From Minisyncoccota bacterium (GTDB lineage Bacteria > Patescibacteriota > Minisyncoccia > Minisyncoccales > Minisyncoccaceae), in NCBI GenBank assembly GCA_028703995.1, contig JAQVLU010000019.1:1-7334 (forward strand): DNA of 7,334 bases. The letters are read 5' to 3'. The number at the start of each line of letters is the position of its first letter. Positions within the stretch are counted from its first letter, which is position 1. Under the pieces are notes generated by a model. The model had not been told where the DNA came from. It saw only the letters and a program-made list of their open reading frames with translations, and did not search any database. This document shows, piece by piece, positions 1 to 6,140 of the stretch. A program made the translations under genes and the position numbers.

Positions 1-119
1 TTTGGATCAAGAGCGGCCATAGAAAAAGCAGGAATAAAAAACATTATTCCCGCTAGTCCTATAAAATATTTAATTAACCTATTATTTTTTTGGTTCTTCT
101 TTTGTTTCTTCTTTATCAT
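1..119 (-). CDS. N-terminal fragment of an exported or membrane-anchored protein (runs off the left edge)
   Basis: This is the first 39 codons of a gene that continues beyond base 1, so its function cannot be named. It starts with MIKKKQKKNQKNNRLIK, a strongly basic n-region. A hydrophobic stretch follows (about residues 18-35, YFIGLAGIMFFIPAF then SMAA), and then LDP, giving the n/h/c layout of a Sec signal peptide or N-terminal anchor. Cleavage could fall after SMA or MAA. The ATG lies within the 3' end of rplY, in another frame, and shares 38 nt with it. An in-frame TAG lies two codons upstream, and the only other in-frame ATGs (44, and eight codons later) would remove the basic region, so this start is the best canonical one. 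No Shine-Dalgarno motif precedes it. The charge pattern and close coupling to rplY support a real gene, but only a fragment is visible. Confidence 0.6.
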   Translation of the reverse strand, partial: MIKKKQKKNQKNNRLIKYFIGLAGIMFFIPAFSMAALDP

Positions 120-705
120 TTGCTATAGTTTCTGGTGCAGAAGTTTCTACTTTTGGTTCTTCAACTTGAGCCTTAACTTCAACTACACTCGCGATAACTT
201 CATCTTTGTTTGTAATTATTTTTACCTTACTTCCAAAATCAATACTTGAAACTTTAATCACATCAGCGAAAGTTACAAGGCTTGAAACATCAACCTCAAT
301 CTTATGTGGTAATTCGTTTGGAAGAGCTTTAACGTGTAAAATCTTTAAGTTATGATTTAATGTTCCTCCAAGAGCAACCGCTGGAGCAATTCCCTTTAAT
401 TCAACTGGAACTTCTGCTTCAACTTCTTCTTTTAAGTTTGGACTATAAAAATCAATGTGAATGAAATTTCCTGACATTGGATCATTTTGATAATCAAAAA
501 CTAAAACAGGATATTTTGTGTTATTAATTTCAATTTCAATTAAAGAAGTTTCTCCAGCTTCTCTATATGTTTTTTTAAAATCACTTTCTTTAATCTTAAG
601 TAAAATATTTTCTTTTATTTCAGGTCCGTATAATATCGCTGAAATATATCCTGCGTCACTTACCTTTTCCTTTTTTTCTCTTAATTCTGCTTTTAATGAA
701 TACAT
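82..705 (-). CDS. rplY: 50S ribosomal protein bL25, long CTC/TL5-type
   Basis: Binds 5S rRNA in the large ribosomal subunit. At 207 residues it is the long two-domain form (general stress protein CTC, Thermus TL5), not the short E. coli L25. The N-terminal 5S-binding beta-barrel covers about residues 1-88, with ILYG near residue 24 and the typical HIDFYSP near 83-89. The C-terminal TL5 domain covers about 92-180, with VPVELKG, LGGTLNH and ALPNELPHKIEVDVSSL. The last 27 or so residues are a low-complexity tail rich in E, K and P. The usual arginine-rich stretch before the YG motif is weak here (KVSDAGYISAILYG). It follows gatB after 43 nt, the largest gap in the window, which carries a probable promoter of its own. 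No Shine-Dalgarno motif precedes the ATG. Its 3' end overlaps the next gene. Family assignment is secure. Confidence 0.95.
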   Translation of the reverse strand: MYSLKAELREKKEKVSDAGYISAILYGPEIKENILLKIKESDFKKTYREAGETSLIEIEINNTKYPVLVFDYQNDPMSGNFIHIDFYSPNLKEEVEAEVPVELKGIAPAVALGGTLNHNLKILHVKALPNELPHKIEVDVSSLVTFADVIKVSSIDFGSKVKIITNKDEVIASVVEVKAQVEEPKVETSAPETIANDKEETKEEPKK

Positions 706-734
706 AATCGTGTCTATTAATTTATTACTCTTTT

Positions 735-762
735 ATAATAGCATTTTATTAGATATTTTCAA
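735..762 (-). promoter_or_regulatory. Probable sigma-70-type promoter for rplY
   Basis: Read on the minus strand, TTGAAA (757-762, 5 of 6 to consensus) is followed by a 16-nt spacer ending in TGC and then TATTAT (735-740, 5 of 6), an extended -10 arrangement. Transcription would begin near 728, leaving a leader of about 23 nt before the rplY ATG. The -35 lies in the last codons of gatB. It occupies the only sizeable gap in the window, which supports a role, but AT-rich DNA produces such matches by chance. Confidence 0.5.
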
Positions 763-2239
763 GTTTTCTTGAAAGCACCTCTTTTGCTTTATCTGGATTT
801 ATCTTTCCTTTTGATTTTGCCATTATCTGTCCTATTAAAAACTGAAAGCTAGCAAGCTTGCCGTTTTTATAATCTGAAATAGCACTAGGATTAGATTCTA
901 AAACACTTTCTATAATCTTGTCAATCTCTTTCTCGTCGTCAAGCTGTTTTAATCCTTTGTCTTCAATAATGTGAGTAGGGTCTTTTTTAAGATCATACAT
1001 ATCTTTCAAAACAACTTTAGCAATCTTACTATTAATTTCTCCATTATGGATAAGAACAATAAATTCAGCAAAGTTTTCTGGAATAATTTTTTCACTAAAA
1101 TCAATTATTTCACCATTTGCTAATCCTAATAAATCAGAAGTTAAATAATTAGCTTCTAACTTTATTAAATCAAAATATTTTTCTTTATCTATTCTTTTGT
1201 GTTGCATCCAATTTAAAACCTCGGTAGCTACTTTTTCAAAATACTCAGCAAAATCTTTATTTTGAACAAAAACCTCTATGGTTTTAGGATCTTTTAAACC
1301 ATACTCTCCTTCTAATCTCAATCTTTTCCCTTGAGGTAATTCAGGAATTCTACCCTTAAGGGTTTTTATTCTTTCTTCACTAATTAAAAGAGGTGGTAAG
1401 TCTGGTTCTGGAAAATATCTATATTCGTGGCTATCTTCTTTAGAACGTTGACTTATGGTAATTTGCTTTGCGTCATTAAAACCTCTAGTTTCTTGAACAA
1501 TCGTTCCTCCCTCTTCTAGTATTTCTGCCTGTCTTTCTATTTCATAAGCAATGGCTTTTTCAATTGTTTTAAAAGAGTTTAAATTCTTGATTTCTACTTT
1601 TGTCCCTAATTCTCTTTCGCCCTTTTCCTTCAAAGATAAATTAACCTCTATTCTCATTTCTCCTTTTTCCATGTTTGCTTCTGAAACATTTAGATATCTT
1701 GCAATTAATTGTAATTCTTTGGCAAAGTTAATCACCTCCTCGGCTGAACTAAAATCTGGTTCAGTTACAAGCTCAATTAAAGCTAGTCCTGCTCTATTAA
1801 AATCAACCATTGAAGTTCCGTCACTAGCATGGACTAATCTCCCTGCATCTTCTTCTTGATGGAGTCTGTTGATTCTTACTAATTTAACTCCTTTTTCTGT
1901 TTTAAAATCAAGGAATCCTTCCCTGCAAACTGGATAATCAAATTGTGAAATCTGATATCCTTTTGGAAGATCTGGATAAAAATAGTTTTTTCTATCAAAT
2001 TTTGTATAATTAGAAATTTTAGAATTTAAAGCAAGTCCTAATTTAATAATATTATCAATTGCTTCTTCATTTATTTGTGGAAGTGTTCCTGGGTGCCCCA
2101 TACAAATTGGACAAACATTAATATTTGGCCTTCTTTCGTCGGCATCATTCAAACAAGAGCAAAACATCTTGCTTTTTGTTTTTGATTCTAAGTGAATCTC
2201 TAATCCAATAACAACATCGTATTTACTATTTTTTTCCAT
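749..2239 (-). CDS. gatB: Aspartyl/glutamyl-tRNA(Asn/Gln) amidotransferase subunit B
   Basis: GatB is the tRNA-binding kinase-like subunit of the GatCAB complex, which converts misacylated Glu-tRNA(Gln) or Asp-tRNA(Asn) into Gln-tRNA(Gln) or Asn-tRNA(Asn) in the cytoplasm. At 496 residues it is close to full family length. The N-terminus has the signature VIGLEIHLESKTKSKMFC. Four cysteines (C27, C29, C43, C46, in CSC and CPIC) match the zinc site. Further family blocks are GYQISQFDYPVC, MVDFNRAGLALIELVTEPDF and EYRYFPEPDLPPL. The C-terminal 150 or so residues form the helical and YqeY-like tRNA-binding part, ending in a typical FLIGQIMAKSKGKINP segment. Its ATG overlaps the end of deoC by 14 nt, indicating translational coupling. 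gatA and gatC are not adjacent within the window and are presumably elsewhere. No frameshift is seen. Confidence 0.97.
   Translation of the reverse strand: MEKNSKYDVVIGLEIHLESKTKSKMFCSCLNDADERRPNINVCPICMGHPGTLPQINEEAIDNIIKLGLALNSKISNYTKFDRKNYFYPDLPKGYQISQFDYPVCREGFLDFKTEKGVKLVRINRLHQEEDAGRLVHASDGTSMVDFNRAGLALIELVTEPDFSSAEEVINFAKELQLIARYLNVSEANMEKGEMRIEVNLSLKEKGERELGTKVEIKNLNSFKTIEKAIAYEIERQAEILEEGGTIVQETRGFNDAKQITISQRSKEDSHEYRYFPEPDLPPLLISEERIKTLKGRIPELPQGKRLRLEGEYGLKDPKTIEVFVQNKDFAEYFEKVATEVLNWMQHKRIDKEKYFDLIKLEANYLTSDLLGLANGEIIDFSEKIIPENFAEFIVLIHNGEINSKIAKVVLKDMYDLKKDPTHIIEDKGLKQLDDEKEIDKIIESVLESNPSAISDYKNGKLASFQFLIGQIMAKSKGKINPDKAKEVLSRKLENI
757..774. repeat. Perfect 7-bp inverted repeat at the gatB 3' end
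   Basis: TTTCAAG and CTTGAAA flank a 4-nt loop, inside the last codons of gatB. In the minus-strand transcript the loop is AAAA and no U-run follows, and only two pairs are G-C, so it is a poor intrinsic terminator. One arm contains the proposed -35 of the rplY promoter, so it could be a binding palindrome, a weak mRNA hairpin or chance. Confidence 0.4.
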
Positions 2240-2888
2240 AATTTTTCATTATTTTAACTCCTGAACTTGTTCCAATAATGTCAGCCCCAGCCTTAATCAT
2301 TAAAGAAACATCTTCTTTTGTCTTTACATTTCCAGAAGCTTTGATTAAAAGACCTTCTGCATTTTTTCTCATAATTTTTAGGTGTTCTGCTTTTTCTTTC
2401 ATTTCCCTATTATGAAGAGGATCTTTTCCAGTAGCTGTTTTAACGCAGGTTGCTCCTGCCTCTTTAACCAAACTAGAAACTTTTGCAATTTCTTCATCAG
2501 TTAAATATCCACTTCCGATAATTACCTTTGTGTCACCTAATTTGCAAATAGCTTTTAAATCTTTTAAGATTTTATTCCATCTTTCATGCTTTACGTCAGG
2601 AATATTAACAACAATATCTAAATCATCTGCACCATCTAAAATAGCCTTCTTACATATTTTAATTCTTTCTTTAGGCAAAGAATCACCAATTGGGTCATCA
2701 ATTAAAACAACAACTTTGATATCAGTTCCTTTTAATTCTTTTTTAGTTAGCTTGACCCATTTAGGATTAACACAAACTCCTCTAAAATTATATATTTTAG
2801 CTTCTTTGCAAGTTTTAATAATGTCTTCTTTCTTAACTTCTTTCCCTATTTTTGTATGGTCTATGTATTGATTAATTTCTTTTTTCAT
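2226..2888 (-). CDS. deoC: Deoxyribose-phosphate aldolase, divergent
   Basis: A class I aldolase that interconverts 2-deoxyribose 5-phosphate with acetaldehyde and glyceraldehyde 3-phosphate, feeding deoxynucleoside carbon into glycolysis or running in reverse. The 220-residue length fits the family. The N-terminal YIDHTKI matches the usual IDHT motif. D91 (DDLDIVVN), the Schiff-base lysine K150 (CVKTATGK) and the relay lysine K183 (LIKASGNV) are all present, and the C-terminal GADIIGTSSGVKIM fits the phosphate-binding end of the barrel. Several nearby positions are unusual: DDPIG (64-68) where GFPxG is typical, G125 where KVIxE usually has glutamate, and N187 where SGG is usual. It overlaps glyA by 17 nt and gatB by 14 nt. 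No Shine-Dalgarno motif is seen. Aldolase family membership is firm; exact substrate preference is less so. Confidence 0.9.
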   Translation of the reverse strand: MKKEINQYIDHTKIGKEVKKEDIIKTCKEAKIYNFRGVCVNPKWVKLTKKELKGTDIKVVVLIDDPIGDSLPKERIKICKKAILDGADDLDIVVNIPDVKHERWNKILKDLKAICKLGDTKVIIGSGYLTDEEIAKVSSLVKEAGATCVKTATGKDPLHNREMKEKAEHLKIMRKNAEGLLIKASGNVKTKEDVSLMIKAGADIIGTSSGVKIMKNYGKK

Positions 2889-4113
2889 ATTTAAAAATAT
2901 ATTTAATTTCTTTAAAATTATTTCTTAATTCAAGAACCTTGTCTTTAACTTCTTTATTATTAAAAGCTACTTCAAATATTAATTCAGCTATTTTTTCCAT
3001 CTCTTCTTCTTTCATACCATATCTTGTCATTTCTTGCACCCCTATTCTAATTCCATTAGGATTATCAGGGTCGTCTGTAGAATCGTGAGGAATAATATTT
3101 TTGTTTAAAATGATATTCTGATCTTCTAATCTGTCCGCAACAATCTTTCCCCCTCCTTGCCTTGAAACATTCAAAAGAACTTGATGACTTTCTGTGTAAC
3201 CTTTACTTTTTCCAATAACATCAAATCCTAATTCATCAAGCTTTTTAGCTAAAGCTTTAGCATTTTTAATGATTTGAGAAGCATAATCTTCTCCAAACTC
3301 TTCCATTTCTTTTAAGGCAACATAAAGACAAGGAACTCTGTGTAGATGATGATTAGAAACAAAGCCTGGGAAAACCTTATTCTGAATTCTTGTTTTTAAT
3401 TTTTCATCTTCCAAGTTAGCTAAAATGATTCCTCCCTGTGGTCCAGGAAAAGTTTTATGAGTAGACGAAGTTATAATATCAACTCCTTCTTCTATTGGGT
3501 TTTGGAATTTTCCGGCCGTAATCAATCCAAAAACATGAGCGGCATCATAAACAATTTTTGTTTCTACTTGTTTGCAATATTCTTTAAGCTCTTTTATTGG
3601 TTGAGGAAATAAAAGTACAGAACCTCCTAAAACAAGAAATTTTGGTTTTGTTTCAAGTATTTTTTCTCCTGTTTTTAAAATATCAATTTCTAAATTTTCA
3701 GGGTTATATGAAACATGTTCTATTTCGTATTTAAGCATACCTATTGCCCCTCCTTTTTCGTGAGATATATGTGAACCTCCATCAATTCCTAAAGTCATCA
3801 CTGTTTCTCCTGGTTTCGCTAAAGCAGAAAAGACAGAATAGTTAGCAAGTGTTCCAGAAGTTGGTCTTAGATCGACAAAATTAACTTTAAAGTGTTTTTT
3901 AAATTCTTTCTCGGTTAAGTCTTCGATTTGATCAACATATTTAAGCCCTTTATAATATCTCTTAAAAGGCAAACCTTCTGCATACCTGTGCATCAAATCA
4001 GAAGTATATAACTTCTCACAAACAGGAGACATTACGTTTTCAGACGCAATTAAGTTAATACAATTTCTTCTCCACTCATTATGCTCATTTACTAAATCAA
4101 TAATTTTTTCCAT
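2872..4113 (-). CDS. glyA: Serine hydroxymethyltransferase, archaeal-like subtype
   Basis: A PLP enzyme that converts serine plus tetrahydrofolate into glycine plus 5,10-methylenetetrahydrofolate, the carbon donor that ThyX uses. From this start it is 413 residues, the normal bacterial length. The start at MEKIIDLVNEHNEW puts INLIASEN (19-26) at its usual distance; an in-frame ATG at 4167 would add 18 atypical residues and intrude into thyX. Visible landmarks are RYYKG (52-56), PTSGTLANYSVFSALAKPGE (84-103), D190 and H193 in YDAAHVFGL, the PLP lysine K220 in STHKTFPGPQGG, and GIRIGVQEMTRYGM near the carboxylate-binding arginine. HKTFPGPQ and QEMTR are typical of archaeal enzymes, where bacterial ones usually read HKTLxGPRGG. 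It begins 4 nt after thyX and overlaps deoC by 17 nt. The SHMT call is secure; the archaeal affinity is judged from motifs. Confidence 0.95.
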   Translation of the reverse strand: MEKIIDLVNEHNEWRRNCINLIASENVMSPVCEKLYTSDLMHRYAEGLPFKRYYKGLKYVDQIEDLTEKEFKKHFKVNFVDLRPTSGTLANYSVFSALAKPGETVMTLGIDGGSHISHEKGGAIGMLKYEIEHVSYNPENLEIDILKTGEKILETKPKFLVLGGSVLLFPQPIKELKEYCKQVETKIVYDAAHVFGLITAGKFQNPIEEGVDIITSSTHKTFPGPQGGIILANLEDEKLKTRIQNKVFPGFVSNHHLHRVPCLYVALKEMEEFGEDYASQIIKNAKALAKKLDELGFDVIGKSKGYTESHQVLLNVSRQGGGKIVADRLEDQNIILNKNIIPHDSTDDPDNPNGIRIGVQEMTRYGMKEEEMEKIAELIFEVAFNNKEVKDKVLELRNNFKEIKYIFKYEKRN

Positions 4114-4117
4114 ATAT

Positions 4118-4966
4118 TTAACCTTCCCATGAAGCCCATTTTTTAAATAGTCCTTCTTGAATTTCAAGGGCTCTTTCTTTATTAAACTTATTAATACTAA
4201 TTCCTCCTCTGATTTGTTTTCTTGTTGGAATAAAAATATCTGTTTCGGCTCTAAAAGGACAGATTGGATAAGATTTTAAAGGCTCTCCTTCTCTTACTCC
4301 TGTCACATTACTCTCTGGACAAACTTTAAGATTAAATCCTCTACAACCCATGTGCCCTCTAACAGCTGGCAGACTTTCAATTAAATTAAAATATATCTGG
4401 CTCGCTAAACATCTCATTTCAGGAGAAGTTCTTACGCAAGTTCTTAATCCTAAAAAATTTAAACAAGATCTTAAATTCATTGTAAAGTGATATATTCCTA
4501 CTGCTTGGCAAAAAGGAAGAATGTATCTAGCTGATTCTCTTGGCAAGCCTGCGTCAAGCATCCTTTCATATGTTGAAAGGCTTGTCTCTACTACTTTTAA
4601 AAGCTTTTCTTGCTCATCTTCATCTTTAAGAATATGCCAAGGCATAATAATTTCATAAGCGCTCTCTTCCCTTTGATACATTTTATCTGCTTTTACATAT
4701 CTTGTCGAGTAGCCACTATGAGAAGACATTCTATGTTCTAATAGCTCAGGAGCATTTCCTTTTGTCATCTTCAAATCAAATTTAAGAATGATGTGTTCTA
4801 GCGAAGAGCCATAATCATTTTCAATAATCATTTTAAAGATATCTTCTCCCAAAATAGAAGCTGGGACACCACTCATCTTAGCTGAATAAGCTACTTCTTC
4901 CCAAGCTGTTTCCCCTCCTTGAACTTTAAAATTCCAAACTTGTGGTTTTACAATATTTATTTTCAT
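4118..4966 (-). CDS. thyX: Flavin-dependent thymidylate synthase with C-terminal Cys extension
   Basis: Makes dTMP from dUMP using methylenetetrahydrofolate, FAD and NADPH. The ThyX signature RHRX7S appears as E77-H78-R79 followed seven residues later by S87 and then TRY, so the histidine, second arginine and serine are kept but the first arginine is glutamate. Other family blocks are LPRESARYILP (141-151), FTMNLRSCLNFLGLR (161-175) and PEMR (182-185), matching the ARxxLP, NxRxxxxFLxLR and ExR elements around the dUMP and flavin sites. At 282 residues it is longer than the usual 220-250; the extra C-terminal part holds C208, C216 and C236 and may bind a metal or form structural contacts. Its ATG overlaps the tmk TGA (ATGA), and glyA, which supplies its cofactor, follows after 4 nt. 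Family call is secure; effects of the altered residues are unknown. Confidence 0.95.
   Translation of the reverse strand: MKINIVKPQVWNFKVQGGETAWEEVAYSAKMSGVPASILGEDIFKMIIENDYGSSLEHIILKFDLKMTKGNAPELLEHRMSSHSGYSTRYVKADKMYQREESAYEIIMPWHILKDEDEQEKLLKVVETSLSTYERMLDAGLPRESARYILPFCQAVGIYHFTMNLRSCLNFLGLRTCVRTSPEMRCLASQIYFNLIESLPAVRGHMGCRGFNLKVCPESNVTGVREGEPLKSYPICPFRAETDIFIPTRKQIRGGISINKFNKERALEIQEGLFKKWASWEG
4122..4127 (-). promoter_or_regulatory. Possible ribosome binding site for glyA
   Basis: GGAAGG lies 8 nt before the glyA ATG at 4113, inside the last codons of thyX. It is the only start in the window with a purine-rich, Shine-Dalgarno-like hexamer at a suitable distance, and it supports the 4113 start. 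It also encodes the terminal Glu-Gly of ThyX, so it may be coincidental. Confidence 0.3.
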
Positions 4967-5565
4967 AATTTTTTAATAATATTATCAAAAACCTCATTAA
5001 TTGATTTTTCTCCATTTATTATCTCCCATTTGCAAAATATTTGCTCTTTTGCTATTTTTAAATATTGTTCTCTAATACTTTTCATAAAAATTAAATTTCC
5101 TTCGTTTCGATCTAAGTTTTCAAAACCTTTTTTTTCAAAAGATTTTCTTTTTTGAGATTCTTCCCCAGAAATATCTAAAAGAAAACAAATATCAGGAGCA
5201 GGAAGTTCAAACATTTCGTTAAGCTTTAATATTTTATTTAAATTATCTTCCTTGTCTAAACTCTGAAAAACTATAGTTGAAGTAAAATATCGATCGCAAA
5301 TAACATTCTTTCCTTCTTTTAAAGCCTTGAGAATTTCTTGTTTGAATTGCAAAATATCAGAAAAATAAACTAAAAGTTCAACACTTTTTTCAGTATAAAC
5401 AATCTTTTTATGTAAAAAAAGATCAACAATATTTCCAAGCTCTGTTTTGTAAGCCGGAAAAGACAAAAAAAGAGTCTCCTCTTTTTTAAAGTATTCTTGA
5501 AGAAGATTTGTTTGTGTTTGACCTCCACAACCGTCAATACCCTCTATAACAATAAATTTTCCCAT
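4963..5565 (-). CDS. tmk: Thymidylate kinase (dTMP kinase) with a non-canonical P-loop
   Basis: Expected to phosphorylate dTMP to dTDP with ATP, the step after ThyX. The 200-residue length and overall plan fit the family: FIVIEGIDG at the N-terminus, SFPAYKTELG (35-44), CDRYFTSTIVFQ (90-101) as the DR(Y/F) substrate motif, PDICFLLDI (124-132), and a LID-like stretch with basic residues near 139-153. The striking exception is the Walker A loop, residues 9-17, which reads GIDGCGGQT where GxDGxGK(S/T)T is expected. The almost invariant lysine is G15 and the following Ser/Thr is Q16. The codons (TGT GGA GGT CAA ACA) are clear and the rest of the frame is intact, so this is not a frameshift. It starts 5 nt after dcd and its TGA overlaps the thyX ATG. 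Family membership is good; catalytic competence is uncertain. Confidence 0.88.
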   Translation of the reverse strand: MGKFIVIEGIDGCGGQTQTNLLQEYFKKEETLFLSFPAYKTELGNIVDLFLHKKIVYTEKSVELLVYFSDILQFKQEILKALKEGKNVICDRYFTSTIVFQSLDKEDNLNKILKLNEMFELPAPDICFLLDISGEESQKRKSFEKKGFENLDRNEGNLIFMKSIREQYLKIAKEQIFCKWEIINGEKSINEVFDNIIKKL

Positions 5566-5570
5566 AAAAG

Positions 5571-6140
5571 TTAATCTTTACCTTCTAATTTACTTTCTTC
5601 TGGATGATTTTGCGAAACATATTTCGCACCCTCTTTCTTGTAATAAGGCTTACTTGTTGGTGTCTTCAATTCTTGAAAAACTAATTGACAAATTCTAGTT
5701 TCTGGATAAATGAGTACAGGAATCATCCCAATATTTTCCATTTCAAGAACAATCTTTCCCTTAAATCCTGGATCAATATGTCCTGCTGTTGAGTGAATAA
5801 CTATTCCTAACCTTCCTAAACTTGAACGACCATCAATTCTAGCGGCAATATCGTCTGGAAGAAAAACTTCTTCCATGGTTATTCCTAGAATAAATTGATG
5901 TGGGTGAAAAACAAAAGGCTCACCGTCTTTAAGCGTAATAAGCCTTGTTGTTCCCAAAAGAGAGTCTTTGTCCCTAGTATCTATAAAAGATCTCTTGTTG
6001 TCTTCAAAAACTTTAAATTCGTTTCCAAGTCTTAAATCAAGAGACGCAGAACCTAATTGTTTTTCATAGTTTGGTTCTGGAGTGATGATGATTTTTTTCT
6101 CCTCAAGACATTTTTTAATATCTCTGTCTGATAAAATCAT
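5571..6140 (-). CDS. dcd: dCTP deaminase, probably the bifunctional dUMP-forming type
   Basis: Deaminates dCTP. Simple enzymes release dUTP, while the bifunctional forms go on to dUMP plus pyrophosphate. The 189-residue length is typical of this trimeric dUTPase-fold family. GSASLDLRLG (30-39), DGRSSLGRLG (103-112, with R105, S106, S107 and R110), and the catalytic glutamate E133 in KIVLEMEN are present. The segment HSTAGHIDPGFKG (116-128) resembles the HSTAGFIDPGF form of the bifunctional mycobacterial enzyme more than the HVTAHRIDPGW of the monofunctional E. coli enzyme. The C-terminal tail (GAKYVSQ) fits the nucleotide-closing lid. It abuts rplK exactly, stop next to start, and precedes tmk by 5 nt. 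Production of dUMP would feed thyX directly. The deaminase call is secure; bifunctionality is inference from motif similarity. Confidence 0.95.
   Translation of the reverse strand: MILSDRDIKKCLEEKKIIITPEPNYEKQLGSASLDLRLGNEFKVFEDNKRSFIDTRDKDSLLGTTRLITLKDGEPFVFHPHQFILGITMEEVFLPDDIAARIDGRSSLGRLGIVIHSTAGHIDPGFKGKIVLEMENIGMIPVLIYPETRICQLVFQELKTPTSKPYYKKEGAKYVSQNHPEESKLEGKD

Noticed and set aside
757..774. Intrinsic terminator after gatB
   Set aside because: The stem is short and AT-rich, lies before the stop codon, and is not followed by a U-run in the transcript.
919..924. TTGACA on the minus strand inside gatB as an internal promoter
   Set aside because: No good -10 is found at 16-18 nt downstream (the best is TTAGAA), so it is probably chance within coding sequence.
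518..2871. Plus-strand open frames at 518-772, 1551-1859 and 2530-2871
   Set aside because: They lie antisense to rplY, gatB and deoC, are rich in Ser, Leu, Phe and Ile as expected for the reverse of Lys/Glu-rich genes, and match no family I recognise.
4114..4167. Extended glyA start at 4167, adding MKFKKDYLKNGLHGKVKY
   Set aside because: It would overlap thyX by 50 nt, adds residues unlike the start of known SHMTs, and the ATG at 4113 puts INLIASEN at the usual distance with a possible ribosome site.
4963..4965. TGA of tmk as a reassigned sense codon
   Set aside because: Reading through would add only two residues before TAA, no other coding region has an internal TGA, and the ATGA overlap with thyX is a normal coupling arrangement.
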